Positions 41,176 to 51,278 of a DNA stretch of 64,000 nucleotides are shown here, one piece after another; position 1 is the first letter of the stretch; the number at the start of each line of letters is the position of its first letter. The stretch covers positions 1-64,000 of the forward strand of contig JAODLY010000026.1 in the NCBI GenBank assembly GCA_025464445.1, written 5' to 3'. The notes beneath the pieces were generated by a model. It made no database searches. It worked only from the letters and a program-made list of their open reading frames with translations, and was not told where the DNA came from. A program made the translations under genes and the position numbers. This DNA comes from Rhodoglobus sp. (GTDB lineage: Bacteria; Actinomycetota; Actinomycetes; Actinomycetales; Microbacteriaceae).

Positions 41176-41937
41176 ATGACGCAGCAGCACCCGTGGAGCC
41201 GATACGTAGCGATCGGGGACTCGTTCACGGAAGGCATCGGGGATCCTGAGCCCCTGAGCCCTGGCGGGCACCGCGGCTGGGCGGACAGGGTCGCAGAGGT
41301 GCTCAGTGACGGCACCGAGGATTTTGCTTACGCGAACCTCGCAATTCGCGGGCGACTGCTGCAACAGATCATCGACGAGCAGGTGGATGCCGCACTGGCC
41401 CTCAAACCGGACCTCATCACCGTATCGGCGGGCGGCAACGACATCCTTCGTCCTGGCACCGACCCCGACGACATCTCCCGGCGGTTCGAGACGATGATCG
41501 AGAGACTGCGCAGCGAGGGTGCGACGGTGCTCATGTTCAACGGACCCGATGTCGGGATGACGCCCGTGCTCGGCAGGGTGCGAGGCAAGGTGGCCATCTA
41601 CAACGAGAACCTGCGGGCGATAGCGCAGCGGCATGACGCGATAGTCGCGGACATGTGGGCCATGCACGAACTGGCCGACCCGCGGATGTGGGCTCCAGAC
41701 CGCCTGCACTTCTCCCCCACCGGCCACCATACGATCGCCCGCATGGTGTTGGATGCCCTCGCCGTCGAGAACGATCTCGAACCCTTCGCCCCAGAGCCGC
41801 TTCGACCGGTACGGTGGCGGCAGGCGCGCGCCGAAGATATCGGCTGGGCCCGGGAGTACCTCGTTCCCTGGGTGCTGCGCCGGGTGCGGCACCAGTCATC
41901 CGGCGACGATGTGACGCCGAAGCGACCGGGCTTCTAG
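41176..41937 (+). CDS. SGNH/GDSL hydrolase family protein (catalytic residues intact)
   Basis: 253 residues. Block I YVAIGDSFTEGIGDP (nucleophile Ser), block II ANLAIRGRLL, block III SAGGNDILRPG and block V APDRLHFSPTGHHTIA (Asp/His) are all present, so it should be an active esterase/lipase-type hydrolase. It contrasts with the four degenerate SGNH proteins at 16.9-29.7 kb. No signal peptide. TAGCGT (41163-41168) ends 7 nt before the ATG. Confidence 0.9.
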   Translation: MTQQHPWSRYVAIGDSFTEGIGDPEPLSPGGHRGWADRVAEVLSDGTEDFAYANLAIRGRLLQQIIDEQVDAALALKPDLITVSAGGNDILRPGTDPDDISRRFETMIERLRSEGATVLMFNGPDVGMTPVLGRVRGKVAIYNENLRAIAQRHDAIVADMWAMHELADPRMWAPDRLHFSPTGHHTIARMVLDALAVENDLEPFAPEPLRPVRWRQARAEDIGWAREYLVPWVLRRVRHQSSGDDVTPKRPGF

Positions 41938-41986
41938 GCACGTCGCCGGGCGACCGGCCGGGCAGAGTTCCAGCCCGGGCGGAGTC

Positions 41987-43090
41987 TTAGCCTGCGATGC
42001 CGTTGTACCCGCCGCGACCCGCGGCCGGGCAGTCGAACGGATCCGTGGAGCGGCCGACCTCGTTGAGGTAGCTCACGACGGAACCGTACGCGGTCGGCAG
42101 GCCGACCTCCGTGTAGAGAATGCCTTTGGCCTGGCAGTATTCGCGCACGATCTCACCGGCACGCCGCAGGTGGGGCCGCGCCATGCTCGGGAACAGGTGG
42201 TGCTCGATCTGGTAGTTCAGCCCGCCCATGAAGTGGTTCATGACGTGTCCGCTGCGGATGTTGCGGCTGGTGAGCACCTGGCGACGCAGGAAGTCGACCT
42301 TCGAATCGCGGGCGAGGATCGGCATCCCGATGTGGTTCGGGGCAAATGATGCCCCCATGTACAGGCCGAAGATTGCCAGCTGCACGCCGAGGAAGGCGAA
42401 TGCCATGCCCAGCGGCATGAACGTGAAGATCACCGTGACGTAGCCGACGTTGCGCACTGTGAGCAGCACGATCTCGAGTGCGCGCTTGTCGACGCGCCCC
42501 TTCGAGAACACCGTCTTGAACGCGTGGCGGTGCAGGTTGATGCCCTCGAGCAGCAGCACCGGGAAGAACAGGAAGCCTTGGCGGTGCGCCATGAACTTCG
42601 CCACACCGGTGAGGCCCGCCGCCGCCTCCGGGTGGAAGACGATGAAGTCGGTGTCGACGTCTGGATCCTTGTCGATGGTGTTCGGATTCGCGTGGTGGCG
42701 CGAATGCTTGCTCATCCACCACGAATAGCTGATGCCGACCACGAGGTCGGCCATGATGCGGCCGGAGAAGTCATTGAGCTTGCCCGACTCGAATACCTGG
42801 CGGTGCGAAAGTTCGTGGGTGATGAACGCGTACTGCGTGAATAGCACCCCGAGCACACCCGCGATGAGCAGCAGGTACCAGGTGTCGTGCAGCAGCGCGA
42901 AACCGAACCAGGCGGCAACCATCGCCGTGGTGATGACGCCGAAGGTGATGCCGTAGAACCGCTTGCTGCGACGAAGCAACCCGGCGTCCCTCACCGTGTG
43001 CAGCAACGCCGAGAACTCGGAAAGGGTGTTTGGAACCCCCCGGCTTCCGGTCTTGATGATGCGGGAGGGTTCGGCGGCGGCAGTAGTCAC
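41987..43090 (-). CDS. Membrane fatty-acid (acyl-CoA/acyl-lipid) desaturase
   Basis: 367 residues. Three histidine boxes bind the di-iron centre: HELSH (box 1), HSRHHANPN (box 2) and QIEHHLFPSM (box 3). Paired hydrophobic helices lie around 45-85 and 205-240. It introduces double bonds into acyl chains and should raise membrane fluidity at low temperature; regiospecificity and substrate carrier cannot be told. GTG start with GAGG 5 nt upstream. A 113-bp gap separates it from the upstream carboxypeptidase gene. Confidence 0.9.
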   Translation of the reverse strand: MTTAAAEPSRIIKTGSRGVPNTLSEFSALLHTVRDAGLLRRSKRFYGITFGVITTAMVAAWFGFALLHDTWYLLLIAGVLGVLFTQYAFITHELSHRQVFESGKLNDFSGRIMADLVVGISYSWWMSKHSRHHANPNTIDKDPDVDTDFIVFHPEAAAGLTGVAKFMAHRQGFLFFPVLLLEGINLHRHAFKTVFSKGRVDKRALEIVLLTVRNVGYVTVIFTFMPLGMAFAFLGVQLAIFGLYMGASFAPNHIGMPILARDSKVDFLRRQVLTSRNIRSGHVMNHFMGGLNYQIEHHLFPSMARPHLRRAGEIVREYCQAKGILYTEVGLPTAYGSVVSYLNEVGRSTDPFDCPAAGRGGYNGIAG

Positions 43091-43203
43091 GTGGCCTCAA
43101 TGGGGTCGAATGACTTCACAGTCACAACAGGTGAGCAGATGCTCGAGATACGGCAAGCGTAGCGGGCAAGGCTGGGAACCTGTTGCCAATCCGTTACCTC
43201 GGT

Positions 43204-44430
43204 TCAGAACAGCTTCGTGGGGTTGGTGAGCCGCCACCACGGGCCGGGATCGTCGATCGTGCCTCGCAGCTCGAGCTGCACGGAAATCGTGCGGTTTCCG
43301 GCAGTGAACTCGAGAGTCCCGACATCCGTACCGTCCGTGGCGAGGGCGAGGGAGTCGGCGTTTATCGCCAGATTCACCGGCGTGTTCGACCAGAGCACGA
43401 CGGACGAGTCTTTCGCGGCGACCGCCGCCGCGGCATCCCCCCAGGCTGTGCGCCAGCTGGCGAACTGCTCACCGGCGGTCGTGAGAGTCACCACGTGGAA
43501 TCCCGCGACAGCCTGCGCTATGAGGGCGCGCACGCTCGCATCCACGGTGGGGTGATCGGGGCCGCCAAGCACGACTCCGACGAGGGTGATGGTCTCGGTG
43601 CCGACAGTCTCCTTCGCGGAGAACAGCAGGCAGGAGCCCGCCTCGTCGAGCGTGCCGGTCTTGATGCCGTCGACACCGTCGATCCCCACCAGGGCATTTC
43701 GGTTCTGCACGAGTCCGATCCCCGGCACGTCGAGAGTCACCGTCGCGACGATCTGGGAGATGACCGGGTCGGCGATCGCGCGCTTGCCCAGGGCGATCAG
43801 GTCGGCCACCGAACTCACGTTCGCGGGGTCGATCCCCGTCGCGTCGTGCACGACGGTGCTCGTGAGTCCCTGCGCCTGCAGCCAGGCATTTGCGGCGTCG
43901 GCATAGGCGGCCTCCGTGCCGAAGGCCCAGGTCGCGAGCGACTCCGCGTAGTTGTTCGCGGAGGCCATGAGCATGAGATCGAGGATGTTGCGCTCAGACA
44001 TCTGCTGCCCCGCGTGCACCTCGGCGACAACACCGTCGACGGCCACCTGGGCGGCGTAGAAGCCCTCGTCCACCGCCGAGAACGTCACTGTCGGGCCCGG
44101 ATCGGTGACGGTTATCGGCTTCGATTGCAGCACGACGAGAGCCGTGACGATCTTGCTTATCGACGCGATCGGCAGCGGGGTGGTGGGGCCAGCGCTCTCG
44201 AGCACCCCGTCGTAGCCGACAGCGCCGATCCCGGATGCGCCGTATGCGGGAAAGCCGAGCGCCGGCTCGGTTGGCGGCGGCGCCGACCACACGTCGACGT
44301 GGGCCGCGACGGTGTCCAGTGGGGCCAGGAGGGTGAGCGGGAGGTAGAAGCCCGCCGCCAGTACGATGGCGGCGCCGCCGAACACCGCTATGCGCCTACG
44401 CCTGAAGATCTGGCGTTTGGTCGGCGGCAT
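43204..44430 (-). CDS. D-alanyl-D-alanine carboxypeptidase-like (S11-type) protein
   Basis: 408 residues. One membrane anchor at about 14-36, then an extracytoplasmic penicillin-binding fold with SISK (Ser nucleophile of SxxK), SANN (SxN) and KTG (GIKTGTLDEAG). It should trim the terminal D-Ala of peptidoglycan stem peptides. TACGAT (minus strand of 44437-44442) ends 6 nt before the ATG. It follows the RNA methyltransferase gene on the same strand by 65 bp. Confidence 0.87.
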   Translation of the reverse strand: MPPTKRQIFRRRRIAVFGGAAIVLAAGFYLPLTLLAPLDTVAAHVDVWSAPPPTEPALGFPAYGASGIGAVGYDGVLESAGPTTPLPIASISKIVTALVVLQSKPITVTDPGPTVTFSAVDEGFYAAQVAVDGVVAEVHAGQQMSERNILDLMLMASANNYAESLATWAFGTEAAYADAANAWLQAQGLTSTVVHDATGIDPANVSSVADLIALGKRAIADPVISQIVATVTLDVPGIGLVQNRNALVGIDGVDGIKTGTLDEAGSCLLFSAKETVGTETITLVGVVLGGPDHPTVDASVRALIAQAVAGFHVVTLTTAGEQFASWRTAWGDAAAAVAAKDSSVVLWSNTPVNLAINADSLALATDGTDVGTLEFTAGNRTISVQLELRGTIDDPGPWWRLTNPTKLF

Positions 44431-44495
44431 CCGCCCATCGTAAGCGAACGATCCGCGTCGAAGGCTCTCAGGGGGTGGGCGTGGCTCCCCTGGCG

Positions 44496-45311
44496 CTAAG
44501 GCGCGCTCGGGCGGGACCGCAGCGCATAGAGCGCGACAGCGCTCGCCGAGGCCACGTTGAGCGAATCGACGCCGTGCATCATCGGGATCGTGACGACGGT
44601 ATCCGCGGCCTCCAGCGCCGCCCTGCTGAGCCCGTCACCCTCCGCGCCGAGCACGAGCGCGACGCGTGCGGGCGCGTTGGCCGCGAAGTCGTCGAGGGAG
44701 ACGGCTGTGGGCGAGAGCGCGAGCGCCGCGATGTGGAATCCGGCATCCCGCAACTGCTGCGCGCCGAGCGGCCAGTCAGCGAGCCTCGTCCACGGCACCT
44801 GCAGCACGGTGCCCATGCTCACCCGCACGCTGCGCCGGTACAGCGGGTCCGCACAGCGCGGGGTGACCAGCACGGCATCCGCGCCGAGGCCGGCAACCGA
44901 ACGGAATATCGCGCCGACGTTCGTGTGGTCGACGATGTCTTCGAGCACCACGACGCGGTGCGCGTCGCGCAGAATGTCGCCCACAGCAGCAAGTGGCGGT
45001 CGATGCATTGCGGCGAGGGCACCACGATGCAGGTCGAAGCCGGTGAGCGACTCGAGCAGCTCCGGCTCCCCCACGAAGACGGGGACGTCATAGTCCGCGA
45101 GAAGCGGTTCAAGATCGGCGAGCCACTTCTCGATCACCAGAACTGAGCGCGGGAGGTGTCCGGCAGCCAGCGCGCGGGCGATCACCTTCGGCGACTCGGC
45201 GATGTAGAGCCCTCCGGCCGGCTCCGACAGGCGGCGGAGCGCGACATCCGTGAGGTTTGCGTAGTCGGAAAGGCGCTCGTCGGCGAGGTCGGCGATGCGA
45301 ACGACGTGCAT
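44496..45311 (-). CDS. SpoU/TrmH-family RNA 2'-O-methyltransferase
   Basis: 271 residues. An N-terminal RNA-binding substrate domain (about 1-105) is followed by the SPOUT knot: VLEDIVDHTNVGAIFRSVAG, VALVLGAEGDGLS and VTIPMMHGVDSLNVASASAV. It methylates a ribose of tRNA or rRNA using SAM; the site cannot be assigned. GGGAGG 5 nt before the ATG at 45311 supports this start over a frame open 157 codons further, which is antisense to the sirtuin gene. Confidence 0.88.
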   Translation of the reverse strand: MHVVRIADLADERLSDYANLTDVALRRLSEPAGGLYIAESPKVIARALAAGHLPRSVLVIEKWLADLEPLLADYDVPVFVGEPELLESLTGFDLHRGALAAMHRPPLAAVGDILRDAHRVVVLEDIVDHTNVGAIFRSVAGLGADAVLVTPRCADPLYRRSVRVSMGTVLQVPWTRLADWPLGAQQLRDAGFHIAALALSPTAVSLDDFAANAPARVALVLGAEGDGLSRAALEAADTVVTIPMMHGVDSLNVASASAVALYALRSRPSAP

Positions 45312-45401
45312 CCAGCCTCCCCTGCCCACCCGCGATGTGCAGCATTCGGAAACATAACCGAAAACTGTGTTGTTTAGTCTTTCAGCAGGGAAGGGGAACG
45401 G

Positions 45402-46250
45402 ATGCCCAACGCACAGTCGACAGCCGCGCCGGTTTCCTCGCCGAGCCTCGACGCTGCCGTGGCCGCCCTCGCCGGGCACACGATCGCCGTGCTCACCGGT
45501 GCCGGCGTGAGCACGGATTCTGGCATCCCCGACTATCGCGGCGAAGGCGCCCCCGTCCGCACCCCCATGACCTTCCAGCAGTTCCTCGCCGACACGAACC
45601 ATCGCAAGCGCTATTGGGCGGGCAGCCACCTCGGCTGGAAGCGCTTCGACTCCGCAGAACCCAACGCGGGGCACCGAGCGCTCGTCGAACTCGAACTCGC
45701 CGGCCACGTCGACGGTGTCATCACGCAGAACGTCGACGGCCTGCACCTGAGGGCGGGCTCGCAGCGCGTGGTGGACCTGCACGGCACGATGGACAACGTG
45801 CGCTGCCTGAACTGCGGTCAGTCGTATGCACGCACGAGCATCGCCGAGCGGATCGCGCAGGACAATCCGTGGCTCGACACACCAGAAGCCGTCGAACTCT
45901 CCCCCGATGGCGACGTGCAGGTGGCCGATGTTGACGCGTTCGCGATCCCGGCGTGCACGGTGTGCGGCGGCATCCTCAAGCCCGACGTGGTGTTCTTCGG
46001 GGAGTTCGTGCCCAGGGAGAAGTTTGCGGAGGCGACAGCGCTCATGCAGTCGGCGGACGCGCTGCTCATCGCCGGGTCATCCCTCGCCGTCAACTCGGGC
46101 ATCAGGCTGCTCGAGCAGGCGCACCGCCGCAGGCTGCCGATAGTGATCGTCAATCGCGGCAGCACCAAGGGTGATAGCCGGGCAACGGTTAAGATTGACG
46201 CGGGAACCACCGAGACCCTCATGGCGCTCGTCGAGCGCCTCGGCGCCTAG
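45402..46250 (+). CDS. NAD-dependent protein deacylase (Sir2 family)
   Basis: 282 residues. LTGAGVSTDSGIPDYRG binds NAD, ITQNVDGLHLRAGS and the catalytic His in VVDLHGTMDN follow, and CLNCG plus CTVCGG supply four zinc cysteines. VIIAGSSLAV-type (LLIAGSSLAVNSG) and VIVNRG motifs complete the Rossmann fold. It removes acyl groups from lysines, probably including acyl-CoA synthetases. GGGAAGGGGAACGG precedes the ATG, and TAGTCT (45375-45380) may be its -10, so this gene has a leader. It starts a three-gene run with the phosphatase and YbaK genes. Confidence 0.92.
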   Translation: MPNAQSTAAPVSSPSLDAAVAALAGHTIAVLTGAGVSTDSGIPDYRGEGAPVRTPMTFQQFLADTNHRKRYWAGSHLGWKRFDSAEPNAGHRALVELELAGHVDGVITQNVDGLHLRAGSQRVVDLHGTMDNVRCLNCGQSYARTSIAERIAQDNPWLDTPEAVELSPDGDVQVADVDAFAIPACTVCGGILKPDVVFFGEFVPREKFAEATALMQSADALLIAGSSLAVNSGIRLLEQAHRRRLPIVIVNRGSTKGDSRATVKIDAGTTETLMALVERLGA

Positions 46251-46269
46251 GTTCCCCGAGAGGAACCCT

Positions 46270-46908
46270 GTGCTGCTCTACCTGGTGCGCCACGGCGAAA
46301 CCGACTGGAACCTGCAGCACCGCATCCAGGGCAGCACCGACATCCCGCTCAACGGGACGGGGCGCGAGCAGGCACGTGCGACCGGCGTGCTGCTCGCCGG
46401 ACGGGACTGGGACGCGATCGTCTCCAGCCCGCTCTCCCGAGCACTCGAGACCGCGACGATCATCGCCTCGGCGGCCGGCCTGGCGACGCCAACGACCATC
46501 GACTCGATAGTCGAGCGCAACTACGGCGACGCCGAAGGGCTCACGGATGCCGAGATCACCGAGCGCTTTCCCGGCGACACCCCCGTGCCCGGCCGCGAAA
46601 CCCGCGAGCAGGTCATCGAGCGGGTACTGCCTGCGCTCATGGCGATCGCGGAGAGCCACCCGGACGAAGCTGTGCTCGTGGTGAGCCACGGCGGCGTCAT
46701 CCGTTCGGTGCTCAACGCCGTCGACCCTGAGACGAAACACGGCATGATCACCAACGGCTCCGTGCACAGTTTCAGCTACGAAGACGGCTCGCTGCGCCTC
46801 ATCGCGTTCGACGACCCGATCGAAGCCGAATCGCTCGACTGCGCGACCGAGGACCTCGACGAGCAGAACGCCATCGAACGGCGCGAAACCGCGGGGACCC
46901 AGGCCTGA
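46270..46908 (+). CDS. Histidine phosphatase family protein
   Basis: 212 residues from a GTG at 46270 with GAGAGGA upstream. LLYLVRHGETDWNLQHRIQG carries the catalytic RHG, VVSHGGVIRSVL the second histidine. The pattern is typical of cobC/phosphoglycerate-mutase-like phosphatases such as broad-specificity sugar-phosphate phosphatases. The C-terminal ~30 residues are acidic and outside the fold. Its TGA overlaps the next ATG by 1 nt (TGATG). Confidence 0.88.
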   Translation: MLLYLVRHGETDWNLQHRIQGSTDIPLNGTGREQARATGVLLAGRDWDAIVSSPLSRALETATIIASAAGLATPTTIDSIVERNYGDAEGLTDAEITERFPGDTPVPGRETREQVIERVLPALMAIAESHPDEAVLVVSHGGVIRSVLNAVDPETKHGMITNGSVHSFSYEDGSLRLIAFDDPIEAESLDCATEDLDEQNAIERRETAGTQA

Positions 46909-47363
46909 TGGCGGTATCGACATTCCTCGACAGGATGGCCGCGATCGGTGTCGACATCGAGGTGCGCCAGATGGATGACACGACCCACACCGCCGTCGAG
47001 GCCGCAACCGCCCTCGGCACGACCGTCGCAGCCATCGTCAAGAGCCTGCTGTTCGTGGCCGGAGGCGAGCCCCTGCTCGTGCTGGCATCCGGTCCGAACC
47101 GCGTCGACACCCGGCTCCTTGCGGCCATCGTCGGCGGCGAGGTTTCGATGGCGGACGCGAAGAGCGTGAAGGCCGTGACGGGCTACTCGATCGGTGGGGT
47201 GCCCCCGATCGGGCATCCCGAAGCCTTACGCACGATCATCGACGAGGACCTGCTCGTGTTGCCCGTCGTGTGGGCCGCGGCGGGAAGCGCGAGTGCGGTG
47301 TTCGGCATCGAGCCGCACCGCCTCGCCGAGCTCAGCGGGGCGACGGTCGCCCGCGTCTCCTGA
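46908..47363 (+). CDS. YbaK/EbsC-type aminoacyl-tRNA deacylase
   Basis: 151 residues. EAATALGTTVAAIVKSLLF, then LVLASGPNRVDTRLLAAIVG and TGYSIGGVPPIGH are the YbaK/ProX signature with the conserved lysine and the GxPP loop. Members hydrolyse mischarged tRNAs (for example Cys- or Ala-tRNA-Pro); specificity is not readable. Translationally coupled to the phosphatase. Its TGA stop lies in the left arm of the palindrome at 47360-47420. Confidence 0.88.
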   Translation: MAVSTFLDRMAAIGVDIEVRQMDDTTHTAVEAATALGTTVAAIVKSLLFVAGGEPLLVLASGPNRVDTRLLAAIVGGEVSMADAKSVKAVTGYSIGGVPPIGHPEALRTIIDEDLLVLPVVWAAAGSASAVFGIEPHRLAELSGATVARVS

Positions 47364-47420
47364 GTTGCGGACTTCCGCCCCAACCCGTCACGCCACGACC
47401 GGCAAAAGTCCGCAACTCAG
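47360..47420. repeat. Interrupted palindrome holding the stops of both convergent genes
   Basis: 47360-47374 is exactly complementary to 47406-47420 (15 bp). The plus-strand TGA (47361-47363) is in the left arm and the minus-strand stop (TCA, 47417-47419) in the right arm. The 31-nt interior is not obviously structured. A likely bidirectional terminator or REP-like element. Confidence 0.75.
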
Positions 47421-48544
47421 GGCCTGGCACGTCGCGCGAGGCGCCTGGCACGTCGTGCGGGGCGCGCGAGGCGAGACTTGCGCGCCGCATCCGCATCGGT
47501 CAGCACCTGCAGTAGTTGCTTCGCGGCATCCGGCCAGTTGTACCGTCGCGCCCACACCACGGATGCCGCGGACCGCCGCTTCCACTCCCCCGGGTCCTCC
47601 AACTCGCGCACCGCACTCACGAACGACTCGACGTTGGAGCCGTCGAAGTAACCGGCTGGCGCGCCGCCGATCTCGCGGAAGATCGGGATGTCGTTGAGCA
47701 GCACGGGCGTGCCAAGGGCCTGTGCCTCCACCACCGGCAGGCCGAAGCCCTCGTCGCGGGACGCGGAGACGAGCGCTGTCGCGGCCTTCAGCGCGGACTC
47801 GTAGTCGGCGTCTGATGCGCCGTCGAAGAACTCGACGCTGCCGTAGGGGGCTAACGCCGCCAGCCGTGCGCGCTCCTCGTCGGGGATGCGGCTCATGAGC
47901 TGCAGCCGATACCCGGGCAGCTTCTCCATCGACTTCACGAGCAGGTCCACGTTCTTGTACGGCATGAACGAGCCCATGTACACGAGCGTTTTGGATGAAG
48001 GCGCGCTGCGGTTTGGGGTGACCGCGGGCTGCTCCGTGCCCAGCAGCACGACGTTCATCGGATTCTTCGTGAGGTGGTGCTCCGCCATGAGATCGCGTGT
48101 GGTCTCGGAGTCGACGAGGTGGGCATCCGCCCTGTTGAGCAACGATCGCTGGAACGCCCAGGACAGGTGGTAGAGCCGCCAGAGCAGCCGCAGCGCGGGG
48201 TTCAGGTCCCGCGGCGGGGTGCGGTGCGTGTAGTAGATCAGGTCGTGCACTGTGGTCACGAGCGCATAATCCCGAAAGCCCGGCCCCATGGTCTGCATCG
48301 GGGAGAATACGACGTCCGGGTGGTATTTGTTGACGGTCAGCGCCACGAACGGCTCGGCCGCTGAGGTCGGGTCAGGGCCGAGCACCCACGGCAGGTCTGG
48401 CAGCATCGCCAGCTGCCGCTCGTCGGAGATGAGCATCGTAACGGGATGCAGCTTGCCGAGTTCCTCGACGAGGCGCGCGCCGAAACGGCTGATGCCGTCG
48501 TGCCGCCCCAGCCGCGTGTAGCGGCAGTCGAAGATGATCTTCAC
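47417..48544 (-). CDS. Glycosyltransferase family 4 (GT-B) protein
   Basis: 375 residues. N-terminal lobe: MKIIFDCRYTRLGRHDGISR and VTTVHDLIYYTHR. C-terminal nucleotide-sugar lobe: LVYMGSFMPYKNVDLLVKSM, ALVSASRDEGFGLPVVEAQA (the EX7E-type donor-binding motif) and GTPVLLNDIPIFREIGG. It probably transfers a sugar to a cell-envelope acceptor. The C-terminus ends in an Arg/Ala-rich basic tail. ATGA overlap with the alpha/beta hydrolase places both in one operon. Confidence 0.88.
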   Translation of the reverse strand: MKIIFDCRYTRLGRHDGISRFGARLVEELGKLHPVTMLISDERQLAMLPDLPWVLGPDPTSAAEPFVALTVNKYHPDVVFSPMQTMGPGFRDYALVTTVHDLIYYTHRTPPRDLNPALRLLWRLYHLSWAFQRSLLNRADAHLVDSETTRDLMAEHHLTKNPMNVVLLGTEQPAVTPNRSAPSSKTLVYMGSFMPYKNVDLLVKSMEKLPGYRLQLMSRIPDEERARLAALAPYGSVEFFDGASDADYESALKAATALVSASRDEGFGLPVVEAQALGTPVLLNDIPIFREIGGAPAGYFDGSNVESFVSAVRELEDPGEWKRRSAASVVWARRYNWPDAAKQLLQVLTDADAARKSRLARPARRARRLARRARP

Positions 48545-49461
48545 GCTTCGGCCGCCGCGGCGGGCACGACCTGCCCGGCACCCAGGAAGGCCACGACCTG
48601 CTCCGCGGCCTCGCGCGGCTTCTCGTAGTGCACGAGGTGGCCGACACCCTCGAGCACCACGAGCGTCGCGTCAGGAAACAGCTCCACGAGCTTCTGCTGC
48701 GCCGCGACGGAACTTATCGGGTCGCGATCGGCGGCGATGAGCAACGTCGGCACCGTGATCCTGGAGGCGAACATGCTGACATCGGAGCTGATGGATGCCT
48801 CGAACCCCTCCACCACCGTGTCGCGGTTCGCATACCGGCTGAAGTAGGCGTGGTGCTGGGCGTGGATCCAGCGCCTCAGCGCCGGGTCCTTCGTCTTGGC
48901 GAGGAACACGCTCATGCCGCGCACGATCGCCCAGCTGGAGAGCAGGCCGGCCCCGAGCCGCTGCGGCAGCGCCCGCGCGACGCGGTAGTAGAGCAGCGTC
49001 AGGCGGCTGCCGAACGCGTTCGGCCCTTCCAGCGCGGGTGCGGCGATCGGGTTCACGAGGATGAGCTTCGGCGTCGTGAGGCCGCCGGCGACGGCGGCCG
49101 CTGAGACTATCGAGCCGAACGAGTGCCCGAGGATCACCGCGGTGCCGGTGAGACCCAGGGCTTCGACGAAGGCGACGAGCCACGCCGAATAGCCGGCGAT
49201 GTCGTGCGAAGCGGTGCCCAGCGGGCCCGATTCGCCGAACCCGGGCAGGTCGGGGCTGATGATGCGCAGGTCCCGCAGTTGCGCGATGACGGGCTCCAGG
49301 CCGTGGTGTTCGCCGCGGTAACCGTGCACCACGACGACTGTCGTCTCCGCGGCATCCTGGCCGTACACCCAGTACCTCGTGTCGCCGCCCATCACCCGCA
49401 CGGAACTGTCGCGAGTGGGGATTGCGGCGAGCAGCTCTGCGTACGGGGAGTCGACTGTCAC
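48541..49461 (-). CDS. Alpha/beta-hydrolase fold protein
   Basis: 306 residues. Nucleophile elbow GHSFGS, oxyanion strand VVVVHGYRGEHHG, acid in LLIAADRDPISS and histidine in GVGHLVHYEKP. Substrate unknown; pairing with a glycosyltransferase suggests a lipid or glycolipid ester. GTG start with TAGAAT (minus strand of 49468-49473) ending 6 nt upstream. It diverges from treS. Confidence 0.87.
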   Translation of the reverse strand: MTVDSPYAELLAAIPTRDSSVRVMGGDTRYWVYGQDAAETTVVVVHGYRGEHHGLEPVIAQLRDLRIISPDLPGFGESGPLGTASHDIAGYSAWLVAFVEALGLTGTAVILGHSFGSIVSAAAVAGGLTTPKLILVNPIAAPALEGPNAFGSRLTLLYYRVARALPQRLGAGLLSSWAIVRGMSVFLAKTKDPALRRWIHAQHHAYFSRYANRDTVVEGFEASISSDVSMFASRITVPTLLIAADRDPISSVAAQQKLVELFPDATLVVLEGVGHLVHYEKPREAAEQVVAFLGAGQVVPAAAAEA

Positions 49462-49523
49462 GCCCCAATTCTAGGCAGCGCGCTGTGCACAAGCGCTTGC
49501 AACGCGGTTCTAGACTCTTGACC

Positions 49524-51233
<1,710 letters not shown>

Positions 51234-51278
51234 GCGCGTCGCCGGGTGGCTGTCAGTGAAGCGACCTAACCTGAAGTC

